A DNA stretch of 64,000 nucleotides from Halosimplex halophilum (GCF_004698125.1 NZ_ML214297.1:806001-870000); one strand, 5' to 3'. Shown: positions 8,680 to 17,140, counted from the stretch's first letter. Program-made: numbers and translations. Notes: generated by a model from the letters alone, not told the origin.

Positions 8680-10059
8680 ATGTCTCGCAAGATACGTCGA
8701 CGGAAGGTGCTCAGGGGACTGGGTGTCGCGGGTGTCGCGGGCCTGGCCGGGTGTGCGCAGGCGGGCGAGGACACCCCGACGGAGGGTGACGACGGCGACG
8801 GCGGTGACGGCGGTGACGGCGGCGACGGCGGTGACACGCCGGAGTCGACCCCGACCGAGACGCCCGAACCGGAGGAGACGGAAGCCACGGGCGGCGACGG
8901 CGGGGACGGCCCCGAGTCCCGGACGATCAGGCTGGGGATCCTGATGGGCGTGACCGGCCAGCTGTCGGACCTGGGCCCGCCGATCCGTCAGGCCGCGGAG
9001 CTGGCGGCCGACTACATGGACGAGGAGAGCGACACGTTCGCGGTCGACTACCAGTTCGAGGACACCGCGACGGACCCGAACACGGGGATCTCGGCCGCCG
9101 AGTCGCTCGTCTCGGCGGGCTATCCGATGATCGCCGGCGCGCTGTCCTCGACGGTGACCATCCAGACGGCCAACAACGTGGCGGTCCCGAACGGCGTCGT
9201 GGAGTGTTCGCCCGCGAGCACGTCGCCGGCGATCACGGACCTGGAGGACAACGGCTACCTCTACCGGACGACCCCGACGGACGCGCTGCAGGCCGAGGTG
9301 ATGACCCAGATCGGCCGCGAACGGCTGGAGGCGTCGACGACATCGACGCTCGCGCTCAACAACGACTACGGACAGGGGCTGGCCGACGCCTACGTCTCCG
9401 CCTGGGAGGACGCCGGCGGCACCGTCCAGCAGGAGGTCAGCTTCGAGCCGGGCGCGGGGTCGTACACCTCGCAGCTGAGTTCGGCGCTGCAGGACCAGCC
9501 GGACCTGCTGATGATCGTCGGCTACCCGGACAGCGGGGTCCAGATCTTCCGGGACTTCTACAACGACTACTCGCAGGACTTCTGCGACGTCATCGTCCCG
9601 GACGGTCTCCAGAGCGGGAGCCTGCCGGGCGACGTGGGCAACTCGATGCGCAACGTCTGGGGGACGGCCCCGACCTCGACCGGTCCCGGCCGGGAGACGT
9701 TCGACTCGCTCTACCAGGAGGCCTACGACAGCGACCCCTCGGAGAGCCCGTTCACCGGCCAGTCGTTCGACGCCGTCGCCGTGCTCGCGCTCGCCAACGC
9801 CGCGGCCGGCGAGAACAGCGGCGAGGCGATCCGCGACCAGATGCAGGCGGTCGCCAACGAGGGCGGCGAGGAGGTCACGCCGGAGAACCTCGCCGAGGGG
9901 CTGGAGATGGCCGCCAGCGGCACCGAGGTCAACTACCAGGGCGCCTCCAGCGCCATCGAGTTCGACGACGTGGGCGACATCGCCGCCGCCACCTACCAGT
10001 TCTACCGCTACCAGGAGGGCGGCTTCGAGGTCATCGAGAACATCGACTACTCCGCCTGA
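8680..10059 (+). CDS. livK: ABC transporter substrate-binding lipoprotein, branched-chain amino acid type
   Basis: A 459-residue periplasmic-binding-protein-like receptor (type 1 fold, Leu/Ile/Val family). The N-terminus has a Tat motif (RRRKVLRG, 6-13) and a lipobox LAGC with Cys25, so it is exported folded and lipid-anchored. A Gly/Asp/Thr-rich linker (about 30-80) follows, as in other haloarchaeal surface lipoproteins. The ligand domain starts near 84 with IRLGILMGVTG and includes NDYGQGLADAYVSAW. Ligand could be branched-chain amino acids, amides or urea. The permease and ATPase genes livHMGF lie directly downstream on the opposite strand; stops are only about 33 bp apart. Confidence 0.9.
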   Translation: MSRKIRRRKVLRGLGVAGVAGLAGCAQAGEDTPTEGDDGDGGDGGDGGDGGDTPESTPTETPEPEETEATGGDGGDGPESRTIRLGILMGVTGQLSDLGPPIRQAAELAADYMDEESDTFAVDYQFEDTATDPNTGISAAESLVSAGYPMIAGALSSTVTIQTANNVAVPNGVVECSPASTSPAITDLEDNGYLYRTTPTDALQAEVMTQIGRERLEASTTSTLALNNDYGQGLADAYVSAWEDAGGTVQQEVSFEPGAGSYTSQLSSALQDQPDLLMIVGYPDSGVQIFRDFYNDYSQDFCDVIVPDGLQSGSLPGDVGNSMRNVWGTAPTSTGPGRETFDSLYQEAYDSDPSESPFTGQSFDAVAVLALANAAAGENSGEAIRDQMQAVANEGGEEVTPENLAEGLEMAASGTEVNYQGASSAIEFDDVGDIAAATYQFYRYQEGGFEVIENIDYSA

Positions 10060-10092
10060 CGCGGCGGTCGCCGCCCCCGCTTTTCGCGCCGC

Positions 10093-10899
10093 TCACCCGC
10101 CGAGGAACTGCTGGCGCACGCTCTCGTCGGCCAGCAGCGCCTCGCCCGAGTCGACGAAGCGGTTCTCCCCCTGGACGAGGACGTACCCGCGGTCGCAGCG
10201 GCGCAGCGCCTCCTTGGCGTTCTGCTCGACCATCAGGACCGCCGTCCCCGCCTCGTTGATCGCGTCGATGCGGTCGAACAGGTCCTCGACCAGGTCCGGC
10301 GCGAGCCCCGCGGAGGGCTCGTCGAGGAGGAGGAGGTCGGGGTCGAGCATCAGCGCCCGGCCCATCGCGAGCATCTGCTGCTGGCCGCCCGACAGCGTCC
10401 CCGCCCGCTGGTCCTCTCGCTCCTCGAGGATCGGGAACCGGTCGTAGACCGCGTCCAGCGCCGCCTCGGGGAACTCGTCGCGGATGTACGCGCCCATCTC
10501 CAGGTTCTCCCGGACGGACAGGCCCGCGAAGACGTTCTCGCTCTGGGGGACGTACCCCAGGCCGTGGTGGACCATCGACTCCGGCGGCTCGTCGGTGATG
10601 TCCGCGCCGTCGAAGGTGACCGACCCGCCGAAGACGTTGGTCAGCCCGAAGACGGACTTCATCACCGTCGACTTGCCGGCGCCGTTCGGGCCGACGACGG
10701 TGACGTACTCGCCGTCGTCGACGTCCAGGTCCACGTCGGTCAGGATCTGCAGGTCGCCGTAGCCGGCGTCGAGCCCTCTGACCGCAAGCAGCGGGTCGTC
10801 GAGCGTCGCCGCCTCCTCCGCGCTCGTCGCGGTCGCGTCGCTCGCCCCCGACCCGGCCGCGAGGCCGTCGCCGTCGCCGCGATCCCCGGCGCCGCTCAT
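10093..10899 (-). CDS. livF: Branched-chain amino acid ABC transporter ATP-binding protein LivF
   Basis: A 268-residue ABC ATPase, last gene of livHMGF. Walker A GPNGAGKST (near 70), Q-loop GYVPQSENVF, signature LSGGQQQM, Walker B LLLLDEPSAGLAP and the downstream HN-type segment VLMVEQN mark the LivF subtype. About 35 extra N-terminal residues are acidic and low-complexity. I chose the ATG at 10899 because it overlaps the livG stop codon (ATGA); longer in-frame extension is only a shadow of livG. It energises uptake together with LivG. Confidence 0.92.
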   Translation of the reverse strand: MSGAGDRGDGDGLAAGSGASDATATSAEEAATLDDPLLAVRGLDAGYGDLQILTDVDLDVDDGEYVTVVGPNGAGKSTVMKSVFGLTNVFGGSVTFDGADITDEPPESMVHHGLGYVPQSENVFAGLSVRENLEMGAYIRDEFPEAALDAVYDRFPILEEREDQRAGTLSGGQQQMLAMGRALMLDPDLLLLDEPSAGLAPDLVEDLFDRIDAINEAGTAVLMVEQNAKEALRRCDRGYVLVQGENRFVDSGEALLADESVRQQFLGG

Positions 10900-11819
10900 A
10901 TGTCCTCCCCCAGGTAAGCGTCGACGACGCGTTCGTTCGTGCGGATCTCGGCGGGCGTCCCCTCGGCGAGGACCCGGCCCTGGTGCATGACGATGACGTG
11001 TTCGCAGTGTTCCATGATGAGGTCCATGTCGTGTTCGACCAGCAGGAAGGTCAGTCCCTCCTCGCGCAGCTCGTGGACGCGGTCGAGCAGCTTCTCCTCC
11101 AGCGTCGGGTTGACGCCGGCGAAGGGCTCGTCCAGCAGTAGCATCGACGGGTCGAGCATCAGCGCCCGCGCGAGCTCCAGCAGCTTCCGCTGGCCGCCGC
11201 TGAGGTTGCCGGCGTACTCCTCGGCGAGGTGGTCGATCTCGAACAGCTCCAGGGTCTCCCACACCGCCTCGCGCAGCTCCCGTTCCTCCTCGCGGACCCG
11301 CCCGCGCAGGCCGGGCGCGACCGCGTTGACCAGCTTCTCGCCCGACTGGTCCCGCGGGGCGAGCATCAGGTTCTCCAGCACGGTCATCTCCTCCAGCTCG
11401 CGGGCGATCTGGAAGGTCCGGACGAGCCCCTTGTCGGCGATCTCGGCCGTCCGGCGGCCGGTGATCTCCCGTCCTTCGAACGCCACCCGCCCGCCGTCGG
11501 GGTCGTGGACGCCGGTGACCAGGTCGAACGTCGTCGACTTACCCGCGCCGTTCGGCCCGATGAGCCCCGTCAGCGTACCGCGTTCGACGGAGAAGGAGGC
11601 CCCGTCGACGGCGTCGATGCCGCCGAAGCGCTTCGAGAGGTCCTCGACGACCAGCGAGGCGTCCGCCGGGTCGAGCCCGTCGCGCTCGGCGCTCTCGGGC
11701 GTCGCCGACTCGGCGTCTCCGGTGTCGGCGTCCGCGGCGGCCCCGTCGGTCCCCGCGGCAGTGCCACCGGACGCCTCCGCCGTCTCGGCCGCGTCGGCGG
11801 TCGGGCGGTCGTCACTCAT
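10896..11819 (-). CDS. livG: Branched-chain amino acid ABC transporter ATP-binding protein LivG
   Basis: A 307-residue ABC ATPase. Motifs in order: Walker A GPNGAGKST, Q-loop LVRTFQIARELEEM, signature LSGGQRKLLELARAL, Walker B MLLLDEPFAGVNP, H-loop LLVEHDMDLIM. An acidic, Ala/Asp-rich 55-residue N-terminal extension precedes the catalytic core. The ATG at 11819 overlaps the end of livM by 8 bp, and the stop overlaps the livF start, so translation of the operon is probably coupled. Upstream in-frame codons lie inside livM and were discarded. Confidence 0.92.
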   Translation of the reverse strand: MSDDRPTADAAETAEASGGTAAGTDGAAADADTGDAESATPESAERDGLDPADASLVVEDLSKRFGGIDAVDGASFSVERGTLTGLIGPNGAGKSTTFDLVTGVHDPDGGRVAFEGREITGRRTAEIADKGLVRTFQIARELEEMTVLENLMLAPRDQSGEKLVNAVAPGLRGRVREEERELREAVWETLELFEIDHLAEEYAGNLSGGQRKLLELARALMLDPSMLLLDEPFAGVNPTLEEKLLDRVHELREEGLTFLLVEHDMDLIMEHCEHVIVMHQGRVLAEGTPAEIRTNERVVDAYLGEDI

Positions 11820-13278
11820 CCCCCTCACCTCCGCTGGAGCCGTCGTCCCTCTCGCCGGTTGGTTCGCCTCCATCGTCCAGTCCACCGCCGTCGGCCGCGG
11901 GCCGGGCGGCCTCGCCGCCGGGTCGGCCGCCGCGGTCGGCGAGGTCGACGCTCGCGGCGACCTCCTTGCGGTGGCCGAGCAGGCCGGTCGGCCGCCGCTG
12001 CATCAGGACGATCAGGACGACGCCGACGAGGACGAACCGCAGCGACGGGACGTTCTGGACCGTGTAGGCGAAGAGTGGTCCGAAGTCCAGCGACCCGACC
12101 GGGCCGAGGGCGCCGGCGAACGTGCTCGGCGCGTCGCCGCCGACGAAGTACTTCGTGAAGACGGCGGCGACCTGCTGGGGGCCCAGAAAGAGCAGGCTGG
12201 CGAAGAGGGCGCCGCCGAGGACGCTCCCGGTGTTCGAGCCGGCGCCGCCGATCATCAGCGCGATGAAGATGTAGAACGTCTGGATCGGCAGGAACGTCGT
12301 CGACGTGGGGTCGGTGAAGCCCTTCTGGGTCTCCCAGAGGATCCCGCCGAGGCCCATCAGCGCGCAGCCGACCATGAACACCTTCACCTTGAACAGCCGG
12401 GTGTCCTTGCCCAGCGAGTTGGCGACGAGTTCGTCCTCGCGGATGGCCTTCAGGACCCGGCCGAACGGCGAGTTGCCGATCCGGCGGAGCAGCCAGTAGA
12501 ACAGGGCGACGAACGCGAGCAGGACGGCGGTGTACGCCAGCGAGACGACGACGGTCTCCCTGACGCCGGCGGCCCCGAACGCCGAGATGACGGCCTCGCC
12601 GAGGGCCGTCCGCCCCCCGCTGGCCGGGTTCGTCGGGTTCGTGTAGAACAGCGACTTGACCGGGATCGTCGGGTTGATCGGGATGTTGATCCCGCGGCCG
12701 GCGCCGCTGCCCAGCGGAACCTCGGGGAGGAAGGGGACGTTCGCGAACAGGGTGAACTGCTGGAACGTCGTCGACAGCAGCGACAGGCGGACGATCTCGG
12801 AGAACGCGACCGTGACGATGGCGAGGTAGTCCGCCCGGAGGCGCAGCGCCGGCAGGGAGACGACGGCGCCGGCGACGGCGGCCGCCAGCATCCCGCCGAC
12901 GACGCCGATCCACAGCGGGAGACCGAGGCCCGGCGGATTTCCGCCGGTCGGGGCTGTGATCGCGGCGAACGTGTAGACGCCGACGGCCATGAAGCCCGCG
13001 ACGCCGATGTTGAACAGGCCGGCGTAGCCCCAGTGGAGGTTCAGGGCGAGGACGAGCATCGCGTACAGCGCCGTCCAGAAGGTGACCCGCTGGAGCACGG
13101 CGACGACGCCGCCCACGCCCTGGGAGGGGCCGAGGATAGCGAACACCGTGAACAGCACGTAGATGCCGGCCATGACGAGGGCGATCAGCCCGGCGTCGCC
13201 CTCGCGCAGTTCGGCCCTGAGGCGGTCGACTGCGCCCGCTCCCGCGGTCGCGGTCGACGCGCCGTCCGTCCCGCTCAT
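11812..13278 (-). CDS. livM: Branched-chain amino acid ABC transporter permease LivM
   Basis: A 488-residue integral membrane permease with about ten hydrophobic segments (first near 30-50) and the family segment LNLHWGYAGLFNIGVAGFMAVG. The EAA-like cytoplasmic loop is near 300 (FGRVLKAIREDELVANSLGKD). The C-terminal 50 residues form an acidic Gly-rich tail after MQRRPTGLLG, which is the usual end of LivM. The ATG at 13278 overlaps the livH stop (ATGA). Confidence 0.92.
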   Translation of the reverse strand: MSGTDGASTATAGAGAVDRLRAELREGDAGLIALVMAGIYVLFTVFAILGPSQGVGGVVAVLQRVTFWTALYAMLVLALNLHWGYAGLFNIGVAGFMAVGVYTFAAITAPTGGNPPGLGLPLWIGVVGGMLAAAVAGAVVSLPALRLRADYLAIVTVAFSEIVRLSLLSTTFQQFTLFANVPFLPEVPLGSGAGRGINIPINPTIPVKSLFYTNPTNPASGGRTALGEAVISAFGAAGVRETVVVSLAYTAVLLAFVALFYWLLRRIGNSPFGRVLKAIREDELVANSLGKDTRLFKVKVFMVGCALMGLGGILWETQKGFTDPTSTTFLPIQTFYIFIALMIGGAGSNTGSVLGGALFASLLFLGPQQVAAVFTKYFVGGDAPSTFAGALGPVGSLDFGPLFAYTVQNVPSLRFVLVGVVLIVLMQRRPTGLLGHRKEVAASVDLADRGGRPGGEAARPAADGGGLDDGGEPTGERDDGSSGGEGDE

Positions 13279-14549
13279 GCGGTGGTCACCCCCCCGAAGA
13301 GGCCGTCCGGCCGTATCACGAGCACGAGGATCATGATCGCGAACGCCGCCGCCGTCGAGAACGACGACGGGATCCACACCAGCGAGACGGACTGGGTGAG
13401 CCCGATGAGCAGGCCGCCGACGATCGCGCCGTAGATCGACCCGATCCCGCCGAGGATGACGGCGGCGAAGATCAACAGCAGCAGCACCCAGCCGAGGTTG
13501 TACGACAGCGTCCCCTGTTCCAGCGCCATCAGGTAGCCGGCGGCGCCCGCGAGGCCGCCGCCGATGATCCACGTCGCGCGGACGACGCGTTCGGTCGGAA
13601 TGCCCGTGACGCGCGCCAGGTCCTCGTTGTCGGCCATCGCGCGCATCGCCTTGCCGAGTTTCGTCCGCTGGAGCGTGAGGTGCAGCGCGACCATCAGCGC
13701 CAGCGACGTGGCGACCAGCGTCGCCTCGGCGCTGGTGACCGAGAGGATCTCGGCGGTGTAGCTGCCGAACGCCGGTCCCGGCAGTTCGACGTAGAAGGCG
13801 TCCGCTGGCGGACCGCCGTCGCTCGCGAGGATGATCGTCGACCGCTCGGTCGCCAGCGCGAGCTTTCCGCTCACCCCCGCGAGGATCAGTTTCGGGCCGC
13901 CGGCGGTCAGCCCGCGGTTGCTCGCGCCGAAGACGAAGACGATCAGGTACCGCAGCGCCAGCGCGACGCCGATGCTCGCGATCAGCACGGCGATCCCGCT
14001 CTGGTCGCGCATCGGCCGGAAGACCAGTCGGTCGAGGACGAGCGAGACGGCGACCGTCACGACCACCGCGACGACGAGCCCGCCGACCACCGCCAGCGGG
14101 TTGCCCACCGCGTTGACCGACAGGTCCGCGGCGCTGGGGCCCTCGGGGCCGAACCCGACCGTCGCGAGGTAGAGGAAGTTGCCGTCGAGGACGCCGGCGC
14201 CGAGCCCGGCGACCACCCACGCGACGGCCCAGCCGGCGAACGCGCCGGTCGTGATGTAGTCGCCGTGGGCGAAGTTCGCGAAGCTCAGGATGCTGTAGGT
14301 CATCGACAGGCCGATCCCCGCCAGCCCGATCCCCAGGCCGACGACGACGCCGTCCCAGACCAGCGTCACCAGCCGGCTCGCGGCCAGCGTCCCCCCGAGG
14401 AGTTTCACCGACCCGACCGCCACCTCCACCCCGAAGACCTTCAGCAGGAGGTCGACGCCGAGCCCGACGAGGAACAGCCCGAACAGCGCCGTCTTCGGCC
14501 GCTCGGCGACCTCCAGCCGGAGGGCGGCGACGCGCTCAGCGGTCGCCAT
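13275..14549 (-). CDS. livH: Branched-chain amino acid ABC transporter permease LivH
   Basis: A 424-residue membrane permease, first annotated gene of livHMGF. It shows the LivH hallmark GLSMTYSILSFANFAHGDYITTGAF split over two helices, and KLGKAMRAMADNEDLARVTGI as the cytoplasmic EAA loop. It is longer than bacterial LivH (about 300) because of an N-terminal extension with an extra hydrophobic segment and a loop near 230-270. The ATG at 14549 is favoured. An in-frame TTG at 14705 would add 52 Arg/Pro-rich residues that do not look like protein. A possible upstream ORF overlaps this start (see 14536-14709). Confidence 0.88.
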   Translation of the reverse strand: MATAERVAALRLEVAERPKTALFGLFLVGLGVDLLLKVFGVEVAVGSVKLLGGTLAASRLVTLVWDGVVVGLGIGLAGIGLSMTYSILSFANFAHGDYITTGAFAGWAVAWVVAGLGAGVLDGNFLYLATVGFGPEGPSAADLSVNAVGNPLAVVGGLVVAVVVTVAVSLVLDRLVFRPMRDQSGIAVLIASIGVALALRYLIVFVFGASNRGLTAGGPKLILAGVSGKLALATERSTIILASDGGPPADAFYVELPGPAFGSYTAEILSVTSAEATLVATSLALMVALHLTLQRTKLGKAMRAMADNEDLARVTGIPTERVVRATWIIGGGLAGAAGYLMALEQGTLSYNLGWVLLLLIFAAVILGGIGSIYGAIVGGLLIGLTQSVSLVWIPSSFSTAAAFAIMILVLVIRPDGLFGGVTTA

Positions 14550-14709
14550 GGCTCGACTGTGGCGTCCCCCGCCCGGTCGTCTTCCGCTCGGTCGTCTCCC
14601 GCCCGGCCGGTCCCCGTTCGCGCGACGGACGCGACGCCGCGGCTCCCTCGGCTCCCACCAGCCGTTCCCGACCCGAACCCGAGTCCCGGATCGTGTGGTT
14701 AGCAAACAT
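14536..14709 (-). CDS. Possible leaderless upstream ORF overlapping the livH start
   Basis: A 57-codon frame (MFANHTIRDSGSG...SSHGDR) starts with ATG at 14709, about 30 nt downstream of the minus-strand TATA 'gttttat' (14745-14739), the spacing of a leaderless gene. It ends with TGA 12-14 nt inside livH, a coupling-type overlap. About 79% of third positions are G or C, below neighbouring genes but higher than the alternative livH-frame extension. The peptide is Arg/Gly/Ser-rich with no known motif. It could be a coupling or leader peptide, or chance in GC-rich DNA. Confidence 0.25.
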   Translation of the reverse strand: MFANHTIRDSGSGRERLVGAEGAAASRPSRERGPAGRETTERKTTGRGTPQSSHGDR

Positions 14710-14738
14710 ACCTTACAGGCAGTGGAGACGCGGAGGGG

Positions 14739-14745
14739 ATAAAAC
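14739..14745 (-). promoter_or_regulatory. TATA box upstream of the livH operon
   Basis: 'gttttat' on the minus strand, the clearest TATA between the divergent livH and GNAT genes. It sits about 190 nt before the livH ATG but only about 30 nt before the ATG of the upstream ORF, so either the liv mRNA has a 160-nt leader or the upstream ORF is translated. Confidence 0.5.
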
Positions 14746-14804
14746 TCTTCGACGCCTGCCGGCCGAAAACCTTAGTCGGTCGCCCTCCACCACCCGACCA
14801 CCGG

Positions 14805-15287
14805 ATGGAGATCGAGCTCGCCTCGGTGGCACAGGCCGAGACCGTCACCGACCTGTGGGTCGCCCTCGCCGAGGAGCAGACCCAGCACGACTCGCACGTC
14901 CTCGGGGAGCGCAACCGGAGTTCGGTCGCCGACGAGCTGGCCCGCCACGCCGTCACCGACCGCCTCGTCGTCGCCACCGACGACGGCGCCGTCGTCGGCT
15001 TCGTCATGTTCACGCTCGACCGCGGCAGCTACGAGATGGACGTGACCCAGGGCGTCGTCGAGAACCTCTACGTCGTCCCCGAGCGCCGCGACGAGGGGAT
15101 CGGCGGCGAGTTGCTCGACACCGCCGAGCGGCGGCTCGGATCGCTCGGCGCCGACACGGTCACGCTGGAGGCGATGGCCGACAACCTCGCCGCCCGGCGG
15201 TTCTACCGCCGCCACGGCTACGACAGCCACCGCGTCCAGCTGGAGAAACCGCTGGAAACCGATACCCACTCAAAGGAGGGCGAGTAA
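14805..15287 (+). CDS. GNAT family N-acetyltransferase
   Basis: A 160-residue Gcn5-related acetyltransferase using acetyl-CoA. Motif A is VENLYVVPERRDEGIGGELLDTAERRL (near 86-112, split here for description) with the pyrophosphate-binding R-x-x-G-I-G; motif B follows at AARRFYRRHGYDSH. Residues 60-80 form the preceding beta strands. Substrate unknown; protein, antibiotic or small amine are all possible. Stand-alone gene, followed within 12 nt by tRNA-Thr. Confidence 0.88.
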   Translation: MEIELASVAQAETVTDLWVALAEEQTQHDSHVLGERNRSSVADELARHAVTDRLVVATDDGAVVGFVMFTLDRGSYEMDVTQGVVENLYVVPERRDEGIGGELLDTAERRLGSLGADTVTLEAMADNLAARRFYRRHGYDSHRVQLEKPLETDTHSKEGE

Positions 15288-15298
15288 GTCCCACCCGC

Positions 15299-15372
15299 GC
15301 CAGGGGAGCTTGGGTGGTTCAAGCACTCGACTTGTAATCGAGACTCCCGGGGTTCAAATCCCTGCCCTGGCT
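15299..15372 (+). tRNA. tRNA-Thr (UGU anticodon)
   Basis: A full 74-nt cloverleaf. The acceptor stem pairs GCCAGGG with CCCTGGC, with T as discriminator. The D arm is GCTT/AAGC around a GGGTGGTTC loop. The anticodon stem CTCGA/TCGAG encloses CTTGTAA, giving anticodon TGT. The T arm has loop TTCAAAT. There is no intron and no encoded CCA. It starts only 12 nt after the GNAT gene on the same strand, so it may be read from the same transcript. Confidence 0.97.
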
Positions 15373-15425
15373 TCTCCCGTTCCGACGAAAACCGGCGAAC
15401 GGCCGCTACCGATCGAACCGACCGT

Positions 15426-15611
15426 TCAGGCGCCCTCTTCGAGCGGGTTGTACGCGCCGTTGATGTCCCACTCGTGGAGGCAGTAGGGGTCGCCGGTGAG
15501 GCGCTCGCCGTTTTCCTCGACGACCGTCCAGGTGCCGGAGTCGTCGTCCCAGGTGTCGGTTCGGCCGCATCGCTCGCACTCGCGTTCCCTCGGGGGGACG
15601 ATGGTTGTCAT
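15426..15611 (-). CDS. HEWD family small zinc protein
   Basis: A 61-residue haloarchaeal protein. It has RECERCGRTDTW near the N-terminus (CxxC pair), later PYCLHEWDINGAYNPLE, and thus the HEWD signature that names the family. The Cys and His residues suggest one bound zinc. Function is not known. A TATA-like 'gattcatt' lies about 28 nt before the ATG on the minus strand. Confidence 0.85.
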   Translation of the reverse strand: MTTIVPPRERECERCGRTDTWDDDSGTWTVVEENGERLTGDPYCLHEWDINGAYNPLEEGA

Positions 15612-15765
15612 ACACCACTCTCTGTCGTGGGGGGTAATGAATCTCGTGGGCTCGGACCGGATCCCGGAGTCGGCGACACCGCGATCGGATCGCGGGCTGC
15701 TGACCGCTGGTGCCGTCGAGGGCCGACTGCGATACGTGACTGGACGGATGCGACCCTGAAACGGA

Positions 15766-15771
15766 ATTATA
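15766..15771 (+). promoter_or_regulatory. TATA box of the small rubrerythrin-like gene
   Basis: 'attata', with a purine-rich 'acgga' BRE-like stretch just upstream. The expected transcription start falls near 15795, on the palindrome described at 15781-15795. Confidence 0.5.
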
Positions 15772-15780
15772 CTCCTAGAA

Positions 15781-15795
15781 GTTCCTTCCAGGAAC
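15781..15795. promoter_or_regulatory. Perfect palindrome at the predicted transcription start
   Basis: GTTCCT-TCC-AGGAAC, a 6-3-6 perfect inverted repeat 10 nt downstream of the TATA box of the gene at 15827. A dimeric regulator bound here would block initiation, so I read it as a candidate operator. No regulator is adjacent. Confidence 0.4.
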
Positions 15796-15826
15796 GCTTT
15801 TCGTGACGAGCGTTCACATATTTCGT

Positions 15827-15970
15827 ATGTTCAGTGAGGATCCGTACACAGCGGAGAAGTCCCGATACGAGTGCGTCGAGTGTCTGCACAGGGTGACGAC
15901 CGACGGGACCGTCGGCGCCTGCCCGGAGTGTGGCGGCCGGATGAGGAACGTCGCGGTCCCGCGGGAGTGA
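15827..15970 (+). CDS. Rubrerythrin-like / rubredoxin-type zinc-ribbon miniprotein
   Basis: A 47-residue protein beginning MFSEDPYTAEKSRYECVECL. Two CxxC knuckles, YECVECLHR and ACPECGGR, form a rubredoxin-like metal site, matching the very small 'rubrerythrin-like domain' proteins common in haloarchaea. It could bind zinc or iron. It has its own TATA box and a candidate operator, implying regulated expression. The leader of about 32 nt is longer than usual for this genome. Confidence 0.75.
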   Translation: MFSEDPYTAEKSRYECVECLHRVTTDGTVGACPECGGRMRNVAVPRE

Positions 15971-16006
15971 AACCGGACGGACGGGGCGGACCGGGCGCGC
16001 TGTGAG

Positions 16007-16468
16007 CTACTCCTCGAAGTCGGGGAGGTCGTCGGGGGCCTCGTACTCGGTCTCCCACTCGATGTAGTCGTCCTTGAGCACGTCGCAGACCTCCTGGCCG
16101 AGTTCGGTCAGCCCGGCGTTGATGGCCGAGACGGTCCCCCACGAGTCCAGGTCCGGGTGGATGTCCATCTGCTTCCAGTCCTCCGGGAGCCCGGGGGCGT
16201 GGTAGCCGACCCGCTCGGCGTAGGAGTCCCAGAAGAAGTCGAACCGCTCGAACAGGTCCAGGTCGGCGACGATCTGATAGTCCCCGGCGCTCATCGACGC
16301 GTCGGCGGCCCAGTTCTCGAAGGCCCGCTCCCAGGCGCCCTCGCGGAGGTACTCCTCGATCTCGTCGCGGCGGTAGTCGGTGTCGTCGACCACCTGCGCG
16401 TCCTCGTACTCGTTGGGGTCGATGGTCTCCAGTTCCGGCGGGTCCGGCGGGTCGACGTCGAGAGTCAT
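16007..16468 (-). CDS. Conserved haloarchaeal hypothetical protein
   Basis: A 153-residue very acidic, aromatic-rich soluble protein with no motif I can name. It is mostly helical in appearance, with segments like YREDEIEEYLREGAWERAFENWA and FDFFWDSYAERVGYH (each shortened here). No cysteine pair, signal peptide or membrane segment. A minus-strand 'acttatcc' TATA-like element about 25 nt before the ATG supports the start. Likely a lineage-specific family; function unknown. Confidence 0.75.
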   Translation of the reverse strand: MTLDVDPPDPPELETIDPNEYEDAQVVDDTDYRRDEIEEYLREGAWERAFENWAADASMSAGDYQIVADLDLFERFDFFWDSYAERVGYHAPGLPEDWKQMDIHPDLDSWGTVSAINAGLTELGQEVCDVLKDDYIEWETEYEAPDDLPDFEE

Positions 16469-16585
16469 GCTCCGGGATAGGCGGGGCCGGCGGATAAGTC
16501 CACGTGCATCGGCGGATCGGGTCGACCTGCAGTCGTCGACGCCACCCGGGCGCCGTCGTCGGTAGACCGTCGCAACCGGGGCGAC

Positions 16586-17038
16586 TCAGGCCGTGCTGTC
16601 CTTGTTGTCGCCGTTGAGCGCCTCCTCCCGGAGTCGCCGGCCCTCGTCGGTGGCGACGGTGAGGTCGGGCACTTCGACGGGCTCGCGGTCGTCGTCGATG
16701 GCGACGTAGACGGAGAAGGATTCGGTGGTGAGTTCGCGCTCGCCCGAGCGGGGGTTCTCGCGGAAGACGCGCAGGCGGACGCGGACGCTGGAGCGGCCGG
16801 TCTCGTAGACGTAGGCCTCGACGAGGGCCGTCTCGCCGACGGGGATGGGCTGTTTGAAGTCGACCTGGTCCATCCGGGCGGTGACGCAGTCGCGGCCGGC
16901 GAAGCGCATGGCGGCCATCGCACCCACCTCGTCCATCCACTTGAGCACGTTCCCGCCGTGGGTGGTCCCCAGGGAGTTGGCGTGGTTGGGCTGGACCATC
17001 CAGCGGTTCTCCAGAAACGTGTCCATCAGGTCTGGCAT
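16586..17038 (-). CDS. Hotdog-fold acyl-CoA thioesterase
   Basis: A 150-residue thioesterase of the YciA/BACH type, hydrolysing acyl-CoA to free acid and CoA. Residues 8-30 hold the family segment MVQPNHANSLGTTHGG with the catalytic Asn and the His/Gly turn, followed by VLKWMDEVGAMAA, the long hotdog helix. The strand FKQPIPVGETALVEAYV follows. The ATG at 17038 is chosen because a minus-strand 'ccatatgg' TATA-like element lies about 28 nt upstream and the preceding codons do not look like protein. It diverges from the flavoprotein gene at 17171, which may act in lipid metabolism too. Confidence 0.88.
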   Translation of the reverse strand: MPDLMDTFLENRWMVQPNHANSLGTTHGGNVLKWMDEVGAMAAMRFAGRDCVTARMDQVDFKQPIPVGETALVEAYVYETGRSSVRVRLRVFRENPRSGERELTTESFSVYVAIDDDREPVEVPDLTVATDEGRRLREEALNGDNKDSTA

Positions 17039-17140
17039 CGACGGCGGTTGGACGGGCGGCCCCATATGGCTGGCCTTTCCCGCGATCCGCCCGCGTGTGA
17101 CCACCCGCGACCGGCTGGGGCCGGCCCGAACCCAGGGGGA

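Noticed and set aside
10939-13434. 831-codon open frame on + across livG and livM
   Set aside because: Antisense to two ABC transporter genes with clear motifs; composition is typical of a shadow.
14549-14705. In-frame extension of LivH from TTG at 14705
   Set aside because: The added 52 residues are Arg/Gly/Pro-rich with poor third-position GC, and TTG starts are rare. The ATG at 14549 gives a normal N-terminus.
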